DNA from: Clostridia bacterium
GTDB taxonomy: Bacteria; Bacillota; Clostridia; Christensenellales; QALW01
NCBI GenBank assembly: GCA_017516345.1
Contig: JAFXDC010000062.1
Location: 1 to 34,818, forward strand
Direction: 5' to 3'
Length of the DNA stretch: 34,818 nucleotides
Shown: positions 1 to 8,661 of the stretch, one piece after another
Position numbering within the stretch: position 1 is the stretch's first letter
How the letters are laid out: the number at the start of each line of letters is the position of its first letter
The notes under the pieces: model-generated
What the model was told of the DNA's origin: nothing
Database searches by the model: none
The model's input: the letters and a program-made list of their open reading frames with translations, nothing else
Program-made: the position numbers and the translations under genes

Positions 1-13
1 GGGCGGGTGGGCG

Positions 14-44
14 CAAAAATACCCGATCGGTAAGGATCGGGTAT
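14..44 (-). terminator. Rho-independent terminator of the GH-like lipoprotein gene
   Basis: On the minus strand a perfect 10-bp stem (ATACCCGATC / GATCGGGTAT) with a 6-nt loop is followed by a T run. It starts about 5 nt after the stop codon at 50, so it ends that transcript. Confidence 0.85.
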
Positions 45-49
45 ACGTA

Positions 50-2011
50 TTATTTACCTGTGTAGCTGTAGGAGTATCTTCCTACGGGGAATACCGAGCC
101 GGAGGTATAATAGCTCATCATATTGTCGGATTCCTTAACGGTGTCGGCAACCTTAAAGTAGAAGGTATTGGTGTTTTCCATGCCGATCACGCTTCTTGGG
201 ATCTTAAGGAACATAAACTCGTTTACCACTACCATCTCGGCCTCGCCGGCGTCGGTAAGTCCGAAACTCTTATCAAGCTTTTGAACCTTAACCTTGCCGT
301 TATTCTCAGCGGTTCTGTTGATAACGTAAGAGTAGCCCTCCCAGCCGTTATTGATATCGGGGTTACCTGCACTCAAGAATACGTTCATCCAGTTGTCGCC
401 GTAGCGCTCGGTGATATTATCTCCACAACGGATCATCATGTAGATATTATCAAGATCGTGAGTGACCCTTACCTCCTGGATGTTATTCTTGGGTGTCTCC
501 TCGGTGTAATGATACTTCTTACCATCTGCGGACATATAGTCTCTGCCGTAAGCCTCGGTACCAAACTGACGGTATACCGCCTCGACGTTGTACCACTGTG
601 CTACAGAGCCGTTGATATCTATATTGTTTCCGTAATAGGTTTTTGCGGTCTGATCGTTCTTGAACTTACGTATATTCTGGGTGCTTTGATGCACGTAGTT
701 ATCCTTATAATATCCGTTTGCAGGCTCGATGGAGATCGAATACTCATAGTTGCAGGTATCGCACATCATATACTCGCCGTCCCACTCGCTCTTAAGTGCG
801 GTCCAACCGTTCCACATTACTAACATAAGGGTATCGGGTTGCTTTTCGTGTGCCTGATCCCAACATATCTGATAATATGTACCCGACTCAAGTCCGCCAT
901 CCACCTTCATATTATTGTAGATGTCATAGTTTCTTCCCCAGTTTATTACCCCGCGGGTGATGCTGAAGGAGAAGGGGATATTGGGATGGCTTGCAACCGC
1001 AACGTTCATATAATCTCCAAGAGAGGTGGAACGAACGCGAAGGGGCTGTGCCCACTCGATCCACGAATAACCGATCCATCTGCCGTCGTACAGCTTGTCA
1101 TAGATGGGAGATTTATATCCCACGGTCATGCTGTCGTTGGGCCATCTGGGCTCTACGAAGTAGAAGAAATCAAGTATCTCCTGGCTGAGGTCTGCATACG
1201 TGCCGTCCGAGAAGTCGGTAACTCCTCTTGTGCCCGCCTCGGCGATATCCTTGGCGGTTTCGGTATAAGCTATGATGGCAGGCTTGCCGTCTCTTTTATA
1301 CCAGGCCTCCTCGTACTGTGTTTCGCAGTATATGTACTGATACAGCTCGCGAACGGTCTTATTGTTCATGGAATGAACGTAGAACACAACCTGAGGAGCG
1401 TCCCAGCCGTCGCCTCTTAGCTTGACTATTTCTGCCATAAGCTTCTCGCTTGCTTCTTCAAATATCCAACCGTTTGTAACGTCAAGCACGAGGTAATCAA
1501 TACCCATATTTGTAAAGAGCTCAAGCTGTTTTTTTATAATATACGGGTCGTTACTGTCGTAATATCCGTAAAGGGGCTCTCCCCAATAGTGGCTCTTATT
1601 GTTGGGGCTTATACGGTCCTTTTCCTTAAATACCTTATCCGGGCCGTACTCCTCGATGATCTTTGATACGTCGTATATACCGCTTCCGATGGTGCTCTTA
1701 AAGAAGCCCTCCGAAAGGTGATAGAATATACCTATCTGCTTATCGTTTTCGGTGGTATAAGGCATGGTGACTCTGCCAAGCTCATCCACGGCAACCATGT
1801 TGCTCGTATCGTAGCCAAGGCTTGCATACTTATCGTTTTCCTCTACCCATTCATATTTATCATCCTGCTCCACCACATTATAGCTTGGAATAGGCTCCAT
1901 GCTGAAGGTGGGATCCACACTTACGTCGGGGCCCGTGGGGGTATCACAGCCTGTAAGAAGAAGTGCAGAGGCAAGAATGATACAAAGCAATAAAGTTAAA
2001 TGTCTCTTCAT
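50..2011 (-). CDS. Secreted lipoprotein, GH71/GH99-like glycosidase candidate with C-terminal CBM9-like domain
   Basis: 653 aa. A lipoprotein signal peptide ends in LLTGC with Cys22 as the predicted lipidated residue, so it should sit on the outer face of the membrane. Residues about 100-430 read like a TIM-barrel glycosidase of the GH71/GH99-like type: short strand-like stretches such as GIDYLVLDVTNGW and VVFYVHSM alternate with helices, and the region is rich in Trp and Tyr. Residues about 480-650 (IDINGSVAQWYN onward, then INNGWEGYSYVIN) resemble a CBM9-like carbohydrate-binding sandwich. Family-level knowledge suggests hydrolysis of an alpha-linked glycan, but I cannot identify catalytic residues or substrate. 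The ATG is preceded by GGGAGGAAAAG, and a promoter and terminator of its own make it monocistronic. It could also be a non-catalytic binding protein. Confidence 0.6.
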   Translation of the reverse strand: MKRHLTLLLCIILASALLLTGCDTPTGPDVSVDPTFSMEPIPSYNVVEQDDKYEWVEENDKYASLGYDTSNMVAVDELGRVTMPYTTENDKQIGIFYHLSEGFFKSTIGSGIYDVSKIIEEYGPDKVFKEKDRISPNNKSHYWGEPLYGYYDSNDPYIIKKQLELFTNMGIDYLVLDVTNGWIFEEASEKLMAEIVKLRGDGWDAPQVVFYVHSMNNKTVRELYQYIYCETQYEEAWYKRDGKPAIIAYTETAKDIAEAGTRGVTDFSDGTYADLSQEILDFFYFVEPRWPNDSMTVGYKSPIYDKLYDGRWIGYSWIEWAQPLRVRSTSLGDYMNVAVASHPNIPFSFSITRGVINWGRNYDIYNNMKVDGGLESGTYYQICWDQAHEKQPDTLMLVMWNGWTALKSEWDGEYMMCDTCNYEYSISIEPANGYYKDNYVHQSTQNIRKFKNDQTAKTYYGNNIDINGSVAQWYNVEAVYRQFGTEAYGRDYMSADGKKYHYTEETPKNNIQEVRVTHDLDNIYMMIRCGDNITERYGDNWMNVFLSAGNPDINNGWEGYSYVINRTAENNGKVKVQKLDKSFGLTDAGEAEMVVVNEFMFLKIPRSVIGMENTNTFYFKVADTVKESDNMMSYYTSGSVFPVGRYSYSYTGK

Positions 2012-2032
2012 TTTTCTTTTCCTCCCGAAATT

Positions 2033-2054
2033 TACTTAATAACTACTTAATAAC
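2033..2054. repeat. Tandem 11-bp direct repeat in the 5' leader
   Basis: TACTTAATAAC occurs twice head to tail (2033-2043, 2044-2054) between the -10 hexamer and the ribosome binding site of the 50-2011 gene. Confidence 0.8.
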
Positions 2055-2056
2055 TA

Positions 2057-2085
2057 ATTTTATCACAATCAAAATCATAATACAA
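2057..2085 (-). promoter_or_regulatory. Promoter of the GH-like lipoprotein gene
   Basis: On the minus strand TTGTAT (2080-2085) and TAAAAT (2057-2062) are separated by 17 nt, about 45 nt upstream of the start codon. The -35 matches only moderately. Confidence 0.5.
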
Positions 2086-2166
2086 TGCACAAAACTAACT
2101 TTTTTACCTCTAAAACATTAACTATTCTAACATTCGGTATGATTTTTTTCACATTTACATTTTCAT

Positions 2167-2202
2167 AAAAAAAGCATTGCGAGTACTTCGCAATGCTTTT
2201 TT
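2167..2202 (-). terminator. Rho-independent terminator of the 912-aa lipoprotein gene
   Basis: Stem AAGCATTGCGA / TCGCAATGCTT with loop GTACT and long A and T flanks. It lies just past the stop codon at 2206 and could work in both directions. Confidence 0.9.
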
Positions 2203-2205
2203 GTG

Positions 2206-4944
2206 TTATTTTACCTTAACAAGTCTGTAGCTGTAGGTGGCATCCTTGTCGCCGCTGTGCTCCACGTTATAGGTTATCTCGTAGGCCTTAGTGTCGTTAT
2301 CGTACCAGGTCTGCCAATAGTCGTTGCCGTATACCGACTGGTCCACCTTCTCCCAGGTGTCACCCTTCTTGACCTGAAGCTCAAAGCCCTTGCTTGACTT
2401 CACGTTTGTAAAGGTAAGGGGTACGTAGCTTACGCCGCCCTTTACGGTGATCTCCGCCATAACGTCCTGATCGACGGTCTCAACGTAGATGGGAACCTGC
2501 TTAAGCACCTTGCCTACCGTTGCGGTAACAGTTGTCTTGTTGCCTACGGCATAGCGGTAAGCAAGCTTCCAGGTATTGAACTCCTCCCGGGGGAAGCCCT
2601 TCATTACCCGGCTGGGACCGTAGTATTGCTCCTTGGTAACGGGCAGGTTGATGTATTCCACAACGCCCTCCACGGTGGAGCCCTTAAGGATCTTGTTGCC
2701 CACCTCGGCGGGAGGACAGAGCTCTACCTGAATACAGGGAATATTGTAGTTCATGGTGTTTCTGAGGTTGAAGGAGGGCTTATCGTAGGTCTTGCCGTTA
2801 AGAACTGCGTTATAGGACACAACGTTAAGCATACGGTTTGCATCGGGACCCTTCTTATGCTCAAGAGGTACTGCTTGCATAAAGGCAAACCACATGCCCT
2901 CGCCGGGCACCTCGATGCGTTGCATGGTATCGCTTCCGATGTACTCTGCTTTTTTTGTGGTGGGGCAGGCAAATTCGCCGGAATATACGGTATCGCCAAT
3001 GTTGAAGCTTATAGTGCCGTCATCGTTACCTACCGCCATGGTCTTCCACTCGTTGTCGTTATAGTCATCAGCACCGAACTGATAGAACGCCATACGATCA
3101 AAGGTAACATCTTTGAGGAAGGTGTACTTAAAGGTGTGCCAAACACGGGAAGCATCATCGGTTCTGGGAAGGTTGGCGGTTATCTCAAACCTTACCGCAT
3201 CATCAAGCGTAACGCCGGTATAAATGACCTCGGTAATATTGGGGCCCTGCTTCTTAAAGCGGGTCTGTACCTGCTTGAAGTATACTATTTTGCCGCCCTT
3301 GTTTTTATTGTAAAAGAGCATATTGCCGCCGCCGTTACAAGCGGTCCAGCCATATTTTCCGCCCATGGAATCTACAAGCAGAGGACGGATATCATCAATG
3401 AAGGAGCGTCCGTGCGCGGTCTCGGGATCGTAGCAGAAGGACTCGCCGAAGATGCCGCTGGTCTCCCATTGCTGGTAGTTGCCACCCCAACCCGCAAGGG
3501 ATATCTGAGAGTGACTGCAAGCAAATACTCCGCCCCAGGTTCCGTAAACGATGGTCATTTCATAGGTCACGCTCTTACCTGCGGGGATCTCTATCATGGT
3601 ATAGCCATGGAACCAGGTTCCCGACCAATGGCGCTTGGGATCGTTTCTTGCCGCGTAGTGGGGGCTGTTTTTATCGGTGTTGTGCTCGTGCCAGTTCTTG
3701 GATAGCTGTACCTGCACGCCCACGGGCTCGCCGGTGACCGCATCACGTATCATTGGGCTGAACGCCTCAACGTGGAAATCCTTTTCCTTAACAAACTGAA
3801 TGGGAAGCTTGATGTCCGCACCGCTGTTATTGGTGATGGTGAACTTAAGACGGTCAAGATCGTCAAGCTTTTCGGTATCGCGGAAGTCGGTGGTGCGGTC
3901 GGTCATCATCTTGTTCATGTCGATCGAGAGATATCCCTTATGGGTATCAAAGGTGACGTCCTGCTCCTTACCCTCCTTGGGGGATATCTGCACAGCCTGG
4001 GTCTGAAGCCTTTCACGCGCAATATAGTTTACCGCATCCTGACTTGAGGCGTTTGCGGAGGGGATTATAATAATGCCCATGCCGTTAAACTGCGACTTTT
4101 TAAGGGTCACGCCAGTATATCTGAAAGTGATATTGCTTCCGTCGATGCTATAGGTGATGCCTTTCTCATCAGGGGCGATGAAGCTGTAGCCGTAGCCGTC
4201 GGCGTTTGCCACGGTGATGGCGCGTCCGTCGCAGCTTTGAGTAAATACGTTATACTCTGCGGGAAGCTTGAAGGTTATTCCCATTCCTACCCCCTCAAGC
4301 TTTGCATCGGGGGACCACAGAGCAAGCTCAAGGGCCATATATTCAGGCATTACCGCTATCTCCACTCTGCCCGAGATATCGGCAAAATTCTTAAACATAA
4401 GGCTCATGATGTCGATGCGCTGCATATAGCGACCCGACTCAAGTATTCTTGAGCTTATGTTTCCGCCGCCAACGGCGTTGGTGTACTGATATTTACAATC
4501 CTCGCCGTCCTTATTAATGGCAAAATAGCTTGTTTTGATCTCGGGGAGGGACTCAAGCAGCTTATTGTCACCCGTGTTTACCTGACTTTCGGGAATATCC
4601 TGCTTGATATATCCCAGATTCTTTATAATACCGCTTAAGGTATTGACTGTAACGCCGTAGTGACCGGTCTGCATATTCATCTGCCACATGCCGCCGCGGT
4701 TGAATCCGTCACGCCACCACATGGTGGTGTAATCCCTTGTGTCGGGCTTTTGAATAACGTTTCCGTTTTCGTCATATTCATATTCCTTGCCGCTGGGTGT
4801 CTCTCCCGTTACGCCCTGCTGCACGTCCTGAGTGGGAGTGGTGCTCTGAGAGGGGGTCACCGAAGCGGTGGGCACGGTTCCAACGTCGCACGCAGTAAGC
4901 AGCATTGCAACCGCAATAAGTAAAATAATTATACTTTTTCTCAA
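2206..4944 (-). CDS. Large secreted lipoprotein of unknown function
   Basis: 912 aa. Residues 1-19 form a lipoprotein signal peptide (MLLTAC, Cys19), followed by a Thr/Ser/Gln/Pro-rich linker to about residue 60. The rest is beta-rich and aromatic, with many Trp, Tyr and Gly residues (for example WGGVFACSHSQISLAGWGG near the middle), as in extracellular carbohydrate-active or carbohydrate-binding proteins. The last ~80 residues (ITVKGGVSYVPLTF onward) look like a separate beta-sandwich. I do not recognise a named family. The start is TTG at 4944: GGAGG lies 7 nt upstream and the signal peptide begins there. Next to another secreted lipoprotein, but transcribed on its own. Polysaccharide lyase, glycosidase or binding protein are all possible. 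Confidence 0.7.
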   Translation of the reverse strand: MRKSIIILLIAVAMLLTACDVGTVPTASVTPSQSTTPTQDVQQGVTGETPSGKEYEYDENGNVIQKPDTRDYTTMWWRDGFNRGGMWQMNMQTGHYGVTVNTLSGIIKNLGYIKQDIPESQVNTGDNKLLESLPEIKTSYFAINKDGEDCKYQYTNAVGGGNISSRILESGRYMQRIDIMSLMFKNFADISGRVEIAVMPEYMALELALWSPDAKLEGVGMGITFKLPAEYNVFTQSCDGRAITVANADGYGYSFIAPDEKGITYSIDGSNITFRYTGVTLKKSQFNGMGIIIIPSANASSQDAVNYIARERLQTQAVQISPKEGKEQDVTFDTHKGYLSIDMNKMMTDRTTDFRDTEKLDDLDRLKFTITNNSGADIKLPIQFVKEKDFHVEAFSPMIRDAVTGEPVGVQVQLSKNWHEHNTDKNSPHYAARNDPKRHWSGTWFHGYTMIEIPAGKSVTYEMTIVYGTWGGVFACSHSQISLAGWGGNYQQWETSGIFGESFCYDPETAHGRSFIDDIRPLLVDSMGGKYGWTACNGGGNMLFYNKNKGGKIVYFKQVQTRFKKQGPNITEVIYTGVTLDDAVRFEITANLPRTDDASRVWHTFKYTFLKDVTFDRMAFYQFGADDYNDNEWKTMAVGNDDGTISFNIGDTVYSGEFACPTTKKAEYIGSDTMQRIEVPGEGMWFAFMQAVPLEHKKGPDANRMLNVVSYNAVLNGKTYDKPSFNLRNTMNYNIPCIQVELCPPAEVGNKILKGSTVEGVVEYINLPVTKEQYYGPSRVMKGFPREEFNTWKLAYRYAVGNKTTVTATVGKVLKQVPIYVETVDQDVMAEITVKGGVSYVPLTFTNVKSSKGFELQVKKGDTWEKVDQSVYGNDYWQTWYDNDTKAYEITYNVEHSGDKDATYSYRLVKVK

Positions 4945-4952
4945 AATAGTAG

Positions 4953-4958
4953 ACCTCC
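4953..4958 (-). promoter_or_regulatory. Ribosome binding site fixing a TTG start
   Basis: The minus strand reads GGAGGT, then 8 nt, then TTG. No in-frame ATG exists nearby and the signal peptide starts at this TTG, so TTG initiation is well supported. Confidence 0.8.
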
Positions 4959-5043
4959 ATTGTATTGTTATTATAATTATAACACATATGTCCGCCCTAA
5001 GTAATATACAAAACTAACATTCCTTAGCACATTTCTAACACTT

Positions 5044-5079
5044 TTAAAAAGCACACCCAAAAAACTTTTGAGTGTGCTT
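5044..5079 (-). terminator. Terminator of the LacI-DMT-Gfo/Idh operon
   Basis: On the minus strand AAGCACAC pairs with GTGTGCTT around an inner CAAAAG/CTTTTG-type stem, followed by TTTTT. It lies about 14 nt after the stop codon at 5093. Confidence 0.85.
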
Positions 5080-5092
5080 GATGCTTTTTACA

Positions 5093-6346
5093 TTAACCCA
5101 GGCTTGCAGTCTGCTTGCTTGCCCAGTCCTTTTTTGCATTTTCTATATCCTTTTGCTGTGGCTGATATGGATGTATACTGCAGGGCACGGTATTGCCCTC
5201 GCCGTTTTCATCCGGGAACGGTGTGGCATTATCATTTTCCCAAAGCACACGCTCCTCTTCCTTGCTCATGTCGGGGATATCGTAGCGTTTTCCCTCCATC
5301 GCGCTTCTCCAGCCAAGTATTGCAACGCTGGACATTGCCACCGAGCGATACACGTCAAAGAAGGGATCACGGTCCTTTTCTATGCAGTTTACGAATTCCC
5401 TTATCATCCAGAAATCACTGCCGCCGTGTCCGAAGCCGTTGCAAAGCTCTCTGTCAAGCTCGTCATCCACCCTCCACGGAGGATCGTAGGTGGTATCGGG
5501 CTCTCCCTCGGGTCTGTGCCAGTCGTTATAGCGCACGGTGACCTTTTCCACGGTGCTGTACGGATTTTCCGCGCTTCCCCTGGAGCCGCTTATACGGTAG
5601 TGGTTACCGTGTCCGCCCCAGGCGCTTGCCCCCTGCACCCTTGCTATGGAGCCGTCCGACATGCTTAAAAGCATTACAGCATGCTCGGGAGTACGCCTTA
5701 TGGTACCCTCTATCCATTCGGGAAAGTATACGGTCTGCGCCATTACGGTCATGGGCATACTTTGAGTAATGTGCATCACCGGCCCCAACGCATGCGTGCA
5801 ATAGTAGGTAGGCGGGCACCAGACCCTCCAATGATTCGGCTCGGGAGTGGTGGCGTTTCTGTATGCCGCAGGAGAGGGATGGTTGTACTCTCCCTCACAA
5901 TACAGCGCTCTGCCGAGCTTGCCCGACTGATACAGATGCTTCATCTCAAGATTGCATCTCATAAAGGGGTAATTCTCCGCAAGCATATATTTTACGCCGT
6001 TTATCTTGTTATATTTTTCCCACTGTCTGCAAAGCAGTACACCCTCCGCCATGGTGGAGTTGCTTATGGTCTCGCTTAAAACGTGTATGCCCCTTTCAAA
6101 GCATTTGACGGCAAACCTGACGTGCTGATCAAAATAGTTCGCCAAAATTACCGCATCAAGTCCATCGTGCTCAATGAATTCATCAAAGTCGGTATATGCC
6201 TTGCCTCCGGGAGCAAGCAGCTCCTTGCATTTATCTATCCTTTCCTGATCGACGTCACAGATGGCAACAAGCTCCACGTTTGCCTTCTTCATAATTATTG
6301 CGTACCACCAGCCGCGACTGAGTCCGAATATTCCAAGTCTTATCAT
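5093..6346 (-). CDS. Gfo/Idh/MocA-family oxidoreductase (copy A)
   Basis: 417 aa, normal length for the family. The N-terminal Rossmann fold starts with GIFGLSRG (residues 5-12), followed by an acidic cofactor-binding position in CDVDQERI. The C-terminal domain carries THALGPV (184-190) and GFGHGGSDFW, typical of the substrate domain. Family members are NAD(P)-dependent sugar or inositol dehydrogenases, and some catalyse dehydration or hydrolysis by redox cycling. The usual EKP motif is replaced by SET (91-93) and a distinctive AENYPF follows at 123-128, so standard lysine-based catalysis is doubtful. Last gene of the operon, 74 nt after copy B, with GGAGA 7 nt upstream of ATG. The first ~130 residues are almost identical to copy B. 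Substrate unknown; cytoplasmic. Confidence 0.88.
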   Translation of the reverse strand: MIRLGIFGLSRGWWYAIIMKKANVELVAICDVDQERIDKCKELLAPGGKAYTDFDEFIEHDGLDAVILANYFDQHVRFAVKCFERGIHVLSETISNSTMAEGVLLCRQWEKYNKINGVKYMLAENYPFMRCNLEMKHLYQSGKLGRALYCEGEYNHPSPAAYRNATTPEPNHWRVWCPPTYYCTHALGPVMHITQSMPMTVMAQTVYFPEWIEGTIRRTPEHAVMLLSMSDGSIARVQGASAWGGHGNHYRISGSRGSAENPYSTVEKVTVRYNDWHRPEGEPDTTYDPPWRVDDELDRELCNGFGHGGSDFWMIREFVNCIEKDRDPFFDVYRSVAMSSVAILGWRSAMEGKRYDIPDMSKEEERVLWENDNATPFPDENGEGNTVPCSIHPYQPQQKDIENAKKDWASKQTASLG

Positions 6347-6420
6347 AATTGTCTCCTTTTAATTCTATCCCGTGCTTTTACTATATTACGCCCGTTTATA
6401 TTTTGCGTCAAGTGCCTTAT

Positions 6421-7686
6421 CTAGCCAAGCTTTGCCGCCTGGTTTTTCGCCCATACCCTCTCCGCCTCGGCGATGTCCTCCGCGGTGGGCTCGTAGGGAT
6501 CAAGCGAGCAGGGCACTGTGGCTCCCTCTCCGTTCTCATCGGGGAAGGGTGTGGAGTTATCGTTCTCCCAAAGCACTCTGTCCTCTTCCTTGCTCATGTC
6601 CGGGATCTCGTAGGTCTTGCCCTCTAAAACAGAGCGCCAGCCAAGAATGGCGACGCTCGCCATCGCGGTTGCGCGATAGACGTTAAAGTACGGCTCCCGA
6701 TCCTTTTGTATGCAGTTTACGAATTCTCTTACCATCCAGAAATCGCTTCCGCCGTGACCGTAGCCCTCGCAAAGGGATGCATCAAGCTCGTCATCCAAAT
6801 GCCACTGAGCATCGTATATCCTGTCGCTCTCCCCCTCGGGACGCTGCCAGCTATTATAACGAAGATTTATCCTGTCCTGATCTCCCCTTACGCTCTCGGC
6901 GGTGCCGAACTCTCCTGCTATCAGATAATGATTGCCCTCTGCTGCATATCCGGTGCAGCCCTGGACCCTTGCCACGGCGCCGTTATTCATTTTGCAAAGC
7001 ATTATCGCGCCGCTTTCACAGACGCGTCTTACAGGTCCTCCGCACCTTTCCGCCTTATCGGTAACGCTTATCGTTTGAGCGGTGACCGACACGGGAGTAA
7101 GACCTGTAATAAACATTACAGGACCCAGCGCGTGCGTATTATAATACGTTGCGGGAAGCCATGCACGCCAATGGTACATCGATGGAGTTATCATATTTGT
7201 AAATTCCTTTGGGGCGGGATGATTGTACTCGCCCTCGGCATACATCACCCTGCCAAGTCTGCCTGACTCGTAAAGATATTTAAGCTCCTGATTGCACTTC
7301 ATAAAGGGGTAATTCTCCGCAAGCATATACTTTACGCCGTTTATCTTGTTATATTTTTCCCACTGTCTGCAAAGCAGTACGCTCTCCGCCATGGTGGAGC
7401 TGCTCGTGGTCTCGCTTAAGACGTGTATGCCCCTTTCAAAGCATTTGACGGCAAACTTGACGTGCTGATCAAAATAGTTACACAGTAAGACCGCATCCAA
7501 GCCGTCGTGCTCAATGAATTCATCAAAGTCTGTATATGCCCTACCGCCCGGAGCAAGCAGCTCCTTGCATTTATCTATCCTTTCCTGATCGACGTCACAG
7601 ATGGCAACAAGCTCCACGTTTGCCTTTTGCATAAGTATCGCGTACCACCAGCCGCGACTGAGTCCGAATATTCCAAGTCTTATCAT
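6421..7686 (-). CDS. Gfo/Idh/MocA-family oxidoreductase (copy B)
   Basis: 421 aa, tandem paralogue of the next gene. It has the same GIFGLSRG Rossmann start, the same SET in place of EKP, and the same AENYPF, THALGPV and GHGGSDFW motifs. The N-terminal ~130 residues and the last ~120 are highly conserved between the copies, while residues about 140-300 differ much more, including a longer loop around DKAERCGGPVRR. This suggests a shared cofactor and reaction with different substrates. The ATG has GGAGA 7 nt upstream. It lies 59 nt after the DMT permease gene and no terminator separates them, so it belongs to the LacI-headed operon. Sugar oxidation in the cytoplasm is inferred from family and context. 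Confidence 0.88.
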   Translation of the reverse strand: MIRLGIFGLSRGWWYAILMQKANVELVAICDVDQERIDKCKELLAPGGRAYTDFDEFIEHDGLDAVLLCNYFDQHVKFAVKCFERGIHVLSETTSSSTMAESVLLCRQWEKYNKINGVKYMLAENYPFMKCNQELKYLYESGRLGRVMYAEGEYNHPAPKEFTNMITPSMYHWRAWLPATYYNTHALGPVMFITGLTPVSVTAQTISVTDKAERCGGPVRRVCESGAIMLCKMNNGAVARVQGCTGYAAEGNHYLIAGEFGTAESVRGDQDRINLRYNSWQRPEGESDRIYDAQWHLDDELDASLCEGYGHGGSDFWMVREFVNCIQKDREPYFNVYRATAMASVAILGWRSVLEGKTYEIPDMSKEEDRVLWENDNSTPFPDENGEGATVPCSLDPYEPTAEDIAEAERVWAKNQAAKLG

Positions 7687-7745
7687 GATCGTCTCCTTTA
7701 CATCTTTATTTCTGTTTATGTTTTTTTATTATGCTCGCAAGTGGT

Positions 7746-8660
7746 CTATATTGCAAGGCATACTATCGCCGTAATTCCTATCGCAAGGGTGATTATCTTT
7801 CTCAAGCTCACCCTTTCCTTGAACAGAAGCATGCTGACAAGCGAGCACATAAGGGCAAGTCCGCCGTTGATGCACGGATAAAGTATTGCGGCATCCACCT
7901 TGACACTGAGGATATTGAGCAAGCCGTTGCCCATAAAGCTACCCAAGCCTGTAAGCAGGACGGCGATAATAAAATACAAAACGTATTTAGTGTCAACATC
8001 CCGCTTGACGTAATGCCCGCTTTGCTTTTCGGGGTGTTTTTTTCGATTTATAAGGGTAACGATAAAGACCCCGAAGTATATGATGCCTCCCACGCCGTAG
8101 GCTATTCCCAGGAAGGCACCGTCACTCTTTCCCTCAAGCATGGTCTGGTTCACCTTTTGGAGCACCGCAGTGGTACCGTTTGAGGCAAATGCAAAAAACA
8201 CGGCTATGAGCCATTGCAGATTGACCCTTTTCCCTCCGTCGTTTGAGGAGGAAAATGCCGAGAGGAATATGGTCACCACAAGCAGACACAGTCCCACCCC
8301 TCCAAGCAGGGAAATATTCTCACCGTACACTATAAGAGAAAACACGAGGGGTATGGAAAGGCTCAGATTGGTTATCACAGAGGTGAGGGACATAGGTCCG
8401 ATGTCAAGACACCTTGCGTTTAAAAACGATGCGGTAAAAAACAGTATGCCAAAGCACACCGCATATATCACGGTAAGGGTAAGCGGTGCGGTTCTTACGC
8501 CGTAAAAGATAAAATTAAGCGCCGAAGCCACCAAGCAATAGCAGGACTGATAAAGCCTGAACGACCAATCGTTTATCCTCAGCTTAAGCTGAAAAAACCT
8601 TATAACGGTGCTGGATAAGCAAAAGAACAGCACCGAGAGGAATATCATTAATTGATCCAT
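7746..8660 (-). CDS. EamA/DMT-superfamily membrane transporter
   Basis: 304 aa with about ten hydrophobic segments arranged as two five-helix repeats, split by a hydrophilic loop at roughly 145-155 and another at 205-225. This is the classic drug/metabolite transporter layout. Conserved EamA-type features include an acidic residue in VYGENISLLGGVGL and LLFKERVSL near the end of each repeat. The start ATG at 8658-8660 lies just beyond the LacI stop codon, with GGGAGAGG upstream, so translation is probably coupled. Its place between a LacI regulator and sugar-type oxidoreductases suggests it moves a sugar, sugar derivative or product, but DMT proteins have very varied substrates and none can be assigned. 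Confidence 0.85.
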   Translation of the reverse strand: MDQLMIFLSVLFFCLSSTVIRFFQLKLRINDWSFRLYQSCYCLVASALNFIFYGVRTAPLTLTVIYAVCFGILFFTASFLNARCLDIGPMSLTSVITNLSLSIPLVFSLIVYGENISLLGGVGLCLLVVTIFLSAFSSSNDGGKRVNLQWLIAVFFAFASNGTTAVLQKVNQTMLEGKSDGAFLGIAYGVGGIIYFGVFIVTLINRKKHPEKQSGHYVKRDVDTKYVLYFIIAVLLTGLGSFMGNGLLNILSVKVDAAILYPCINGGLALMCSLVSMLLFKERVSLRKIITLAIGITAIVCLAI

Positions 8661-8661
8661 A

